Source: a bacterium (GTDB lineage: Bacteria; UBA9089; CG2-30-40-21; SBAY01). Taken from it: a stretch of DNA of 11,571 nucleotides. A model generated the notes under the pieces. The model was not told where the DNA came from and did not search any database. It worked only from the letters and a program-made list of their open reading frames with translations. Location: positions 1 through 11,571 of the forward strand of contig JBFLYA010000120.1 of NCBI GenBank assembly GCA_040757115.1, in the 5' to 3' direction. Shown here in pieces: positions 1 through 5,858 of this stretch (within the stretch, counting starts at the first letter, position 1; each line of letters begins with the position of its first letter). The translations under genes and the position numbers were made by a program.

Positions 1-14
1 AGGATGATGAAAAT

Positions 15-102
15 GAATAGCACACGGATGACACGGATCGGATGAACGCTGATTTTATTTATTTCAGTTTTTTTCGTGTTTATTCGTGTTCATTCGTGGA
101 CT
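15..102. repeat. Inverted arms of a roughly 10-bp CACGGAT / CACGAAT motif
   Basis: The left part (about 20-50) carries repeated ACACGGAT. The right part (about 74-100) reads, on the other strand, as CCACGAATGAACACGAAT. The two halves are imperfect inverted copies made of a degenerate motif with a 9-10 bp period. They lie between the edge unit and hairpin unit 1. Confidence 0.6.
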
Positions 103-154
103 ATTTTCAGGAGAAACGGTCATGTCCCGCTGGGGCACAAACGAGGATGAAAAT
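103..154 (+). repeat. Hairpin unit 1
   Basis: 52 bp, from ATTTTCAGGAG to GATGAAAAT, with 7-bp outer inverted ends (ATTTTCA / TGAAAAT). The central stem pairs TGTCCC (123-128) with GGGCACA (133-139), with one bulged C, so it is the least perfect stem of the four. Confidence 0.8.
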
Positions 155-225
155 GTGTGGAGTGCGGTAGCGAGCTTTCGCTTTCTTCGGACAAAGCGAA
201 AGCAAGCTTTCGCACTCCAAAGGCT
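155..225. repeat. Spacer 1 palindrome (GGAGTGCG ... CGCACTCC)
   Basis: GGAGTGCGGTAGCGAGC at about 159-175 is mirrored by the complement of the segment ending CGCACTCC at 218. Each arm is about 26 bp and rich in CTTTCGC. The arms enclose a short loop around TTCGGAC, so the spacer could extrude as a long hairpin. Confidence 0.75.
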
Positions 226-279
226 ATTTTCAGGGGAAACGGGCATGTCCACAGGGTGGACACAAATGAGGATGAAAAT
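226..279 (+). repeat. Hairpin unit 2
   Basis: 54 bp. Same outer ends as unit 1. The central stem TGTCCAC (246-252) pairs perfectly with GTGGACA (256-262) across a 3-nt loop (AGG). Confidence 0.85.
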
Positions 280-368
280 AGTAGGTAGGAGATAGAAGGT
301 AGGAGGTAGGCTTAAGGAGTGATGTTTTCTTTACTTTCTACTTTCTACTCTCTACTTTCTACTTCCTC
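280..368. repeat. Spacer 2: inverted GTAGGAG / CTTTCTA tandem motifs
   Basis: The left half holds repeated GTAGGTAGGAGATAGAAGG-type sequence. The right half holds TACTTTC / TACTCTC / TACTTCC in tandem with a 7-bp period. The halves are approximate reverse complements around a short central segment. Confidence 0.7.
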
Positions 369-420
369 ATTTTCAGGAGAAACGGTCATGAGTCTGCGAC
401 TCACAAATGACGATGAAAAT
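369..420 (+). repeat. Hairpin unit 3
   Basis: 52 bp. The central stem TGAGTC (389-394) pairs perfectly with GACTCA (398-403) across the loop TGC. The stem sequence differs from units 1, 2 and 4, but pairing is preserved. Confidence 0.85.
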
Positions 421-520
421 AAAGGAAGGATGCGGGCGGGAATGCTGAAGTCGAGCAACGCAGGCTAAAGCCTGCGGCTACCAGCCTTCTCGAGTCCCGA
501 ACCCTGAGTCCCGAGTCCCT
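421..520. repeat. Spacer 3: GCAGGCTAAAGCCTGC palindrome plus GAGTCCC tandem arm
   Basis: A perfect 16-bp palindrome (GCAGGCTAAAGCCTGC) lies near 460-475. The last 30 bp are GAGTCCC-like heptamers, which pair across hairpin unit 4 with the start of the next spacer. Confidence 0.7.
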
Positions 521-576
521 ATTTTCAGGAGAAACGCTCATGCCCACAGGGAGTGGGCACAAAGGAAAATGAAAAT
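521..576 (+). repeat. Hairpin unit 4
   Basis: 56 bp. The central stem TGCCCAC (541-547) pairs perfectly with GTGGGCA (553-559) around the loop AGGGA. The unit is itself nested in a larger inverted repeat: GAGTCCC motifs (about 492-520) on the left and GGACTCG / GGGCTCG motifs (about 580-602) on the right. Confidence 0.85.
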
Positions 577-774
577 TAAGGGACTCGGGGCTCGGGATTC
601 GGGAATAAAAAATCCCCTAACCCCTTAATCCCCCGCCAGCGGGGAGATAAAAAAATAAAAATCTGTGTAATCTGCGAAATCTGCGGATTATTTTCAGGAG
701 AAATCTCTTACAGAACTTTCTCCTTGACAAAAGAATAAAAATTTGATATTCGTTACCTAAAAGAAGGATAAATT

Positions 775-810
775 ATGTTCCCCAAAGAAAGACTCAAAGA
801 AATCATATAG
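775..810 (+). pseudogene. 12-codon stub behind a promoter-like sequence
   Basis: An ATG at 775 preceded by AAGGA (spacing about 6) opens a reading frame of 11 codons (MFPKERLKEII) that stops at TAG (808-810). TTGACA at 724-729 lies upstream, but only a weak -10 (TATTCG) follows 17 bp later. The peptide looks like the beginning of a longer protein whose remainder has been lost where the repeat-rich sequence starts. It could also be a leader peptide or chance; I cannot assign a function. Confidence 0.3.
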
Positions 811-869
811 CGGTTATTAACTGGAAGTTTACATAGGATAATACCCATAAATAAGGCATGAGAATAATC

Positions 870-982
870 GTTCCGTTAGGAACATAATATCGGTAGAAAT
901 AGATAGACAAATCAATACAGTTCCGTAGATGGTAGAAAATTTATGGAAAGCCATTTACCGATATGTTGTCCCTATGGGACAT
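870..982. repeat. Palindromic element with variable terminal hairpins
   Basis: The left end is a hairpin, GTTCC-gtta-GGAAC (870-883), followed by ATAATATCGGTAGAAA. The right end is TTTACCGATATGT (954-966) followed by the hairpin TGTCCC-tat-GGGACA (967-981). The inner segments are inverted copies (ATCGGTA / TACCGAT). The outer hairpins have different stem sequences but the same position and shape. A degenerate second copy, GTTCCGTAGATGGTAGAAAA, starts at 920. No gene is visible between 811 and 1219. Confidence 0.6.
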
Positions 983-1024
983 TAAATGAAGGATGAGGTA
1001 GAATTTTTCACATTCCATTTTTTC

Positions 1025-1046
1025 CCATTTTATCATAAGAAAATGG
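1025..1046. other. Small inverted repeat CCATTTT / AAAATGG
   Basis: A 7-bp perfect stem (1025-1031 with 1040-1046) encloses an 8-nt loop. It has no adjoining T tract or upstream gene, so a terminator role is not supported. It lies in the otherwise featureless 983-1219 stretch. Confidence 0.4.
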
Positions 1047-1219
1047 AGGAAGGCAAGCCAAATGGACATAATTGTCTAAAAATATAGAGAGTTATAGCCC
1101 TAATTTGACATAGTGTAGTAATGGTTCACGCATAACTTGTTAATTCACTACGAGTAGTTACGAGTATTTAATTCTAAGTAAAGTTTTGAATAATAACTGC
1201 TATAAGCACTATTTCCCTG

Positions 1220-1321
1220 GTTACCATACAAATATATATTTCAAGGTTATTGTATGGTAACAAAATGCGCTTGACAAAAGTTACCATACATGGTATCATT
1301 TTTACAAGACTGTATGGTAAC
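1220..1321. promoter_or_regulatory. Two identical operator pairs (GTTACCATACA / TGTATGGTAAC)
   Basis: Four perfect 11-bp half-sites occur at 1220-1230, 1251-1261, 1280-1290 and 1311-1321, alternating in orientation. They form two inverted pairs, each 42 bp long with 20 bp between half-sites, and the pairs are exactly 60 bp apart. The first pair lies upstream of the -35 box. In the second pair, one half-site occupies the -35/-10 spacer and the other lies in the early transcribed region, touching the ribosome-binding site. This placement predicts repression by a dimeric protein binding cooperatively, most simply a product of the operon it controls. Confidence 0.85.
1271..1299 (+). promoter_or_regulatory. 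Sigma70-type promoter of the NTase/STAND/THEP1 operon
   Basis: TTGACA (1271-1276), a 17-bp spacer and TATCAT (1294-1299) give a near-consensus promoter. Transcription would start near 1306, inside the second operator pair. Confidence 0.8.
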
Positions 1322-1334
1322 AGGAGCGTAGGTG

Positions 1335-1661
1335 ATGAAAGTTATAAAAGGTGTATTAGAAGAAGAGCTTGAAAATTCTCTTAGAATGAAAGAAAAATAT
1401 GAGGATGTTCTGTCGAATTTGTCCAAAGGAAGCCTGGTGGAAAAAGAGATAAAGGGACATAGATATTACTATATAGTCTTGAGGGAACATGGAAGGGTCA
1501 AGTTTATCTACAAAGGTAAACTTTCTAAAGAAGAAATAGAGAAATACCTTGAAATTAAAGAGTTAAGGCTTAAATATAAAAAGCTTCTTTCCCAGGTGAA
1601 AAAGCAAATAGCCTTTTTAGAGAGGTCATTAAGTGGAAAAGAAATACGAGCTGTGTCTTGA
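1335..1661 (+). CDS. Small helical protein paired with the nucleotidyltransferase (putative antitoxin/regulator)
   Basis: 108 residues from ATG 1335. A GTG at 1332 is also in frame, but AGGAG at 1322-1326 is only 5 nt from it and 8 nt from the ATG, so the ATG is preferred. The middle holds a conserved-looking patch, GSLV then GHRYYYIVLREHG and IYKGKLS (about residues 32-64). It is followed by a charged helix to the C-terminus that probably forms a coiled coil. I have seen similar small proteins next to GSU2403-type nucleotidyltransferases; no helix-turn-helix is obvious. It overlaps the next gene by 29 bp in another frame and is first in the operon behind the operators. An antitoxin or autoregulator role is inferred from position, size and regulation, not from a recognised domain. 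Confidence 0.7.
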   Translation: MKVIKGVLEEELENSLRMKEKYEDVLSNLSKGSLVEKEIKGHRYYYIVLREHGRVKFIYKGKLSKEEIEKYLEIKELRLKYKKLLSQVKKQIAFLERSLSGKEIRAVS

Positions 1662-2310
1662 AGTATTAAGAAGACTCCAAAAAGAAAGGGTGTTAGAAGA
1701 GATTATAATTGTTGGTAGTTGGTGTATCTATTTTTACCGGGAATATTTCTCAAAGACTAACTATTCTTCTTCTATAAGGACAAGAGACATTGACTTTTTG
1801 GTTCCTCTGCCATTACACCTTAAGAAAAAAGTAGATATCCCTGAACTATTGAAGGATATGGGTTATATTATCGACTTTCATAGAAGTGGTTATATCAGGC
1901 TTTTGCATCCGGAACTCATCATAGAATTTTTAGTGCCGGAAAAAGGCAGGGGAGTGGATAAACCATATCCTTTACCCCAGTTAGGGGTGAATGCTCAAAG
2001 GCTACGATTTTTGGATTTTCTTGCACAGAATACAATAGTCCTTAAAACAGAAGAACTCACTTTAAATCTTCCCCATCCTGCTGCCTTTGGATTGCATAAA
2101 CTTATTGTTTCTTCCCGAAGAACTAAAGAGGAGAAACGAATCAAAGAAAGGGAAGAAGCAGTAAAGGTCTTAAATGCTCTAATAGACCAGGGTGAAGAAA
2201 AGTTGATAAAGGATTTGTTTGATTCTATGCTCGCAGGCTGGAAAAAGAAGATACTAAATATCCTGAAGAAATTCGGAGGAGAAAGGATATTAAACATCTT
2301 AGAGGAGTAA
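1633..2310 (+). CDS. GSU2403-type nucleotidyltransferase-fold protein (putative toxin)
   Basis: 225 residues from a GTG start at 1633, set by GAGAGG at 1620-1625 with 7-nt spacing inside the end of the preceding gene. The nucleotidyltransferase signature is present: VGSW (27-30), then TRDIDFLVP (50-58) with paired acidic residues D52 and D54, and a third acidic candidate in the strand LIIEFL (E98). A basic segment HPAAFGLHKLIVSSRR (148-163) follows, as in the NTP_transf_8 / GSU2403 family, then a helical, lysine-rich C-terminus. Proteins with this fold, such as AbiEii- and MenT-like toxins, transfer nucleotides to tRNA or protein targets; the substrate here is unknown. Coupling with the small upstream protein under a shared operator suggests a toxin-antitoxin-type module. 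The fold assignment is fairly secure; the toxin role is inference. Confidence 0.75.
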   Translation: MEKKYELCLEVLRRLQKERVLEEIIIVGSWCIYFYREYFSKTNYSSSIRTRDIDFLVPLPLHLKKKVDIPELLKDMGYIIDFHRSGYIRLLHPELIIEFLVPEKGRGVDKPYPLPQLGVNAQRLRFLDFLAQNTIVLKTEELTLNLPHPAAFGLHKLIVSSRRTKEEKRIKEREEAVKVLNALIDQGEEKLIKDLFDSMLAGWKKKILNILKKFGGERILNILEE

Positions 2311-2343
2311 AATCCATTAAGTGTGGAGGAGAAATAGAATACC

Positions 2344-4907
2344 ATGAACCACAGTAAAGCATATCCATATTTAAAAGCAACCCTGGATGCATTGATTGAG
2401 GCGGCACCAGGTTGGGCAAAAGCTCCGGCTAAGTTCTGGTCCTCTTTATCCGAACAACTGAAGGATAAATCCAAAGAGAAAATCAAACAGTTAGAACAGG
2501 AGATAAAAGGGATTTCTAAAGATGATCTGGAGACAATGATCAAGGAGACTGGATGCGAGCAGAAGGAAGATATTGAGCTTATAATCGGAGCAGTGTCGTT
2601 AATCCCTGGACTTTGCCAGAAGATGGATTATCGGTTTGATAGAGTAGATAGTGTGCTTGAGGAAATGAGCGGGAAGCTGGATGAACTTTTGAGGAAACCA
2701 ACATCTGAAAAACCCCTCCAGTTCCCTCTTCCATCCAGCTTGCACAACCAAACCCCGCCTGAGCCGAATTTTGTGGGTAGGGTTGAAATGCTTAAGGCAA
2801 TCACAGATTGGTATAAATCCCTTGAGGTAAAGATTGGGGCATTAGTCGGCTGGGGTGGGGTGGGAAAATCGGCATTAGTCAGAAAGTGGTTTGATAGCTT
2901 GAAAGAAAATAACATCCAGCCTGATGGCATATTCTGGTGGGGATTCTATCGCAATGCCTTTCTTGAGCGTTTCCTTGAGGCGCTATTTGGTTATCTCTCC
3001 CAGGATAGATTTAAGCTTGATGACTACAAGACCTCCTGGCAGAAGATAGACAAAATAAAAGAGCTTCTTTTGGGAAGGGAATATCTCATTATCTTAGATG
3101 GACTTGAAGAGATGCAGAAATCACAAACAGGCGAAGAATTTGGTAAGCTGCAACATTCAGAGTTCACAGACTTACTCAAATACATTGCTGATGCAGATTT
3201 TAAAGGCTTATGCCTGATAACCACAAGGTTCCCTTTAACTGACATTGAGAAATACCCAAGCTATCAAAGGCTTGAGATAGAGGAGTTACTAAGAGAGGAT
3301 ACCCGGCTACTGTTTCAAAAGATTGGTGTAAGAGGAAAAGAAGATGAGATAGATACATCTGGGAAGAATTTAAAGGCCATACCCTAAGCCTTGTCCTCTT
3401 AGCAAATTATTTAGGCACGGGGGGTGATATTAAGAGAGCAAAGGAAATACCGCCATTCTATTCTGACCAAGAGGCAGGTGGAAAGGCACATAGAATCCTC
3501 CTCTGGTATGATAAGCAATTAAATGAAGAACAAAGAGACTTTATGAAGATATTCTCTTTATTTAGAGGTGCTGTCTCGGAAAGGGAGTTTAGGGAGGTAT
3601 TCCAAACCAGGGTAGATTTCCATTTCCAGAGAATGGTAGATAACCTTTGCCAAAGAAGGCTCATTACCAAAGGCTCTGATAATACCTACACCACCCATCC
3701 CTTAATCAAGGGCTACTTTGAGTCTATATTTGATAAAAAAGAAAAGAAGCTAACCCATAAGGCAATCTATGAATACTTTGGAAAGATAGCAAAAGATAAA
3801 CCAGAGACCTTAGAAGAGATGCAGCCTTTGTTTGAGCAGGTGCATCATGGATGTTCTGCCAGGCTTTATGATGAGGTGTGGAAGGATGTTTATCGGGATA
3901 AAATTGGAGGGTATCCATGCGGATATAAACTCCAACATAAGCTTGGTGCCTGGGAGACCGACCTATCCCTTGCCAGAACCTTCTTCCCGGATGGTAACCT
4001 TTCACAGATGCCGCAGGTAAGTGAGAAGAGCGACCAGGGCTGGTTGCTCAATGAAGCAGGACTGGCACTTCTTTCTACAGGACGGCCAAAAGAGGCAGAA
4101 GAACCATTGAAAACAGCAATCGGGTTATATGTTGAAGACAAAGAACTTGCTTATGCCTCTGCAGGTTATCAAAACTTGGCTAACCTTCAGTTTCGAGTAG
4201 GTAGGCTCAAGGAGGCAGATGAGAGTGCAAAAAAGGCACATGATGTAGCAGAGAAGGCAGGGTCTGAGAAGAATATCCGCAATTCAAAAGCCTATCTTGC
4301 CTGGATACTTCATCTTGCGGGCAAGGATGAGGAGGCAGAAAAGGGGTTTCAGCAGGCAGATGAGCTTCAAAGAAAGATCAGTGGGGATCGGTTTTACAGT
4401 ATAACTGGAGTTTTCTATGCTGACTTCCTCCTCTCAATCAAGCAGATTGATGAGGCTTTTGAACTTACCAAAGCAAACCTTGAGATCTGCCAGAGGAATA
4501 ATTTTGTAAACAGCATCTCCCGCTGTCACCGCTGCTTAGCTGCCATTGAAAGGCTAAAGGGAAACCAGAAGGAAGCCAAGGCCCATCTTCAGCAGGCCCT
4601 TGAGATTGCCAGAAAGGTTGGTATGCCTTATCTTGAAATAGAAGCCTTGCTTGAGTTGAGCAGGTTGTGGTTGGATATGAAGAAATATAAAGAGGCTATC
4701 TCTCAGGCAAACCAGGTCCTGAAGCTATGTGAAAGAACAGGCTTTTTACTCTACGAACCCGAGGCAGAGCTAATCTTAGCCAGGGCATATTTATCCCAGG
4801 GAAACCTACAGGAAGCAAAACCCCTTGCCCAATCATCTTACGAAAAAGCCAAAACTATGGGTTATTATTGGCCACAAAAGGAGGCAGAAAGGATTTTTAA
4901 AAAATGA
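2344..4907 (+). CDS. STAND (NB-ARC-like) ATPase with C-terminal TPRs, frame change near 3345-3387
   Basis: Start ATG 2344, with GGAGGAG at 2325-2331 (12 nt away), 33 bp after the NTase gene. Residues 1-130 are helical and coiled-coil-like with no recognised effector domain. The ATPase follows: 'PPEPNFVGR' entry motif, Walker A GWGGVGKS (169-176), Walker B LIILD (248-252), and TTR (293-295). The initial frame stops at TAA 3385-3387. The frame one base back is open from 3348 to TGA 4905-4907 and continues the same domain without a gap (EFKGHTLSLVLLANYL, the conserved GHxLxL segment). It then gives a winged-helix-like region and about six or seven TPRs (about 4036-4890). One missing base, or -1 slippage, would restore a protein of about 854 residues. 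STAND ATPases with repeat sensors commonly act as signal-responsive switches, including in phage defence. It may be a real gene with an assembly error, a recent mutation, or programmed frameshifting. Confidence 0.85.
3369..3375 (+). other. Possible -1 slippery heptamer T TTA AAG
   Basis: In the initial STAND frame the codons read TTA AAG preceded by T, matching the X XXY YYZ pattern. Slippage by -1 would give TTT AAA and continue into KGHTLSLVLL. It lies 10 bp before the in-frame TAA. Only a weak 5-bp stem (CTAAG 3384-3388 with a downstream CTTAG) follows, so a stimulatory structure is poorly supported. Confidence 0.3.
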
Positions 4908-5419
4908 AACACATCTTTATTACGGGCAAACCCAAATCAGGTAAGACCACCCTTTTTAAAGAGCTAATCCCTTATTTGAAAGATGAGGGTGGATTTTATA
5001 CCCAAGAAGTCCTTTACCAAGATAAGCGCATAGGTTTTGAGATTATCACCCTGGATGGAAGAAGGGGTTTATTGGCAAGGAAAGGGTTAAGCTCACCATT
5101 TAACCTGGGAAGCTATGGAGTAGATGTAAAGGACTTAGATGAGATTGGTGTAGCGGCAATAGAGGAAGCAATAGAGAACAAAAAGGTTATTGTGATTGAT
5201 GAGATTGGGAAGATGGAATTATACTCAAAGAGATTTAAAGAAGTAGTACTTAAAGCCCTGGATAGTGGTAAATTTCTCCTGGGGATAATTCACCAGGCTA
5301 ATCTTCCATTTTTAGAGAGAATCAAAAAGAGGGATGATGTCTTAATCTTAGAGTTAACTTCAGAAAATAGAGGAGAAGTCTTCAAAACCATAAAGGGTAT
5401 TATAGACTCCTGGTTATGA
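4904..5419 (+). CDS. THEP1-type nucleoside-triphosphatase (NTPase_1 family)
   Basis: 171 residues, close to the usual size of the family (about 170-190). The start ATG overlaps the STAND stop as ATGA, indicating translational coupling. The P-loop is GKPKSGKTT (8-16). The family segment GGFYTQEV (29-36) is followed by GFEIITLDGRRGLLA (44-58). Walker B is VIVIDEIGKMEL (95-106) with D99 and E100. The later strand FLLGIIH (124-130) matches the family pattern. THEP1 proteins hydrolyse NTPs and dNTPs slowly in vitro; their cellular role is unclear, and an RNA- or nucleotide-processing role has been suggested from their fold. Here the gene is last in the four-gene operon, immediately behind a STAND ATPase. 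It may act as a nucleotide-consuming or regulatory partner, which is inference. Confidence 0.85.
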   Translation: MKHIFITGKPKSGKTTLFKELIPYLKDEGGFYTQEVLYQDKRIGFEIITLDGRRGLLARKGLSSPFNLGSYGVDVKDLDEIGVAAIEEAIENKKVIVIDEIGKMELYSKRFKEVVLKALDSGKFLLGIIHQANLPFLERIKKRDDVLILELTSENRGEVFKTIKGIIDSWL

Positions 5420-5472
5420 GAAAAAAGTCTGTTGCTATACTAAATATAATAAGTTAGACTAAAAGAGATTAA

Positions 5473-5708
5473 ACCACGAAGGACACGAAGGGCACGAAGT
5501 GAAATTTGACACATTATCAAATAAACTCATTGTAGAACTCAAAAGTGTTGAGAGAACATTATCTATTCATGAAGCTCAAATATTGACATATATGAAGTTA
5601 GCAAATATCAAAGTTGGTCTATTGATAAATTTCAATGTAGAAAGATTGAAAGAAAACATAAAAAGATTTGTCTTGTCCAATCTTCGTGACCTTCGTGCTC
5701 TTCGTGGT
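5473..5708. mobile_element. GxxExxY element A: inverted CACGAAG arms around a truncated nuclease gene
   Basis: The left arm (5473-5499) starts ACCACGAAGGACACGAAG. The right arm (5682-5708) is its reverse complement with 24 of 27 matches. The three mismatches fall in the 3-nt linkers between ACGAAG repeats. Immediately outside the right arm is GAATAGTTACAAAA, resembling GAACGGTTACAGAA at the right end of the second element. Cargo is the broken GxxExxY gene. Confidence 0.65.
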
Positions 5709-5714
5709 GAATAG
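5499..5714 (+). pseudogene. GxxExxY / PD-(D/E)XK nuclease-like gene, 5' half deleted
   Basis: The frame is open from a GTG at 5499 to TAG at 5712-5714, with no ribosome-binding site. The sequence matches the C-terminal half of the second copy in this window: LIVELKSVE followed by SIHEAQ and VGLLINFNVERL, ending IKRFVL. The N-terminal half, including the GxxExxY motif that names the family, is missing. The break lies just before the catalytic-type Asp (FD, then ELK), exactly where the left CACGAAG arm begins. The last dozen codons (LRDLRALRGE) are translated from the right arm. This looks like a deletion derivative of a small nuclease-fold gene and is probably non-functional. Confidence 0.7.
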
Positions 5715-5858
5715 TTACAAAAGAAAGTAGATGATATTCTAAATTCAATATTCAGGTTTGCCCCCAATACTTCACTCGGTTGGTCCTTTTGAGGACAAAA
5801 ACAACTTTTTCGTTATCCTGTGAGATAGATTAGTGGTAGAACGGAATCTGAGCTCGGT

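Larger units (their letters stand above)
1..703. repeat. Array of palindromic hairpin units with inverted-repeat spacers
   Basis: Four complete units (103-154, 226-279, 369-420, 521-576) begin with ATTTTCAGG and end with GATGAAAAT or, in unit 4, AATGAAAAT. A unit right end (TGAAAAT, 8-14) at the left edge and a broken left end (ATTTTCAGGAGAAA, 690-703) show that the array continues leftwards and ends near 703. The left arm is conserved through GAAACG and CATG, the right arm through CACAAA. Between them lies a hairpin whose stem sequence differs in each copy while remaining paired. Spacers of 71, 89, 100 and 113 bp are unrelated to each other, and most contain inverted short tandem motifs. No protein-coding signal is convincing in this stretch. 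The layout resembles REP/BIME-type or MITE-type repeats, but I do not recognise the family. Confidence 0.85.

Noticed and set aside
64-295. Small open frames on both strands across hairpin units 1 and 2
   Set aside because: They run through repeat units and spacers, have low-complexity content and no conserved protein features; repeats explain the openness.
1-703. CRISPR array
   Set aside because: Repeats are imperfect, of 52-56 bp with changing hairpins. Spacers vary from 71 to 113 bp and are mostly palindromic. No cas gene is present.
1995-2543. Long minus-strand open frame opposite the NTase/STAND junction
   Set aside because: It is antisense to two well-supported genes, and its Ser/Phe-rich translation is typical of the complement of a Lys/Glu-rich gene.
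3543-4907. A separate TPR gene starting at ATG 3543
   Set aside because: The same frame is open and domain-continuous back to 3348 with the GHTLSLVLL segment of the ATPase. The ATG has no ribosome-binding site, so it is the second part of one gene.
5783-5796. Terminator hairpin GTCCT-tttg-AGGAC
   Set aside because: A short 5-bp stem with no T tract on either strand, not placed directly after a gene end.
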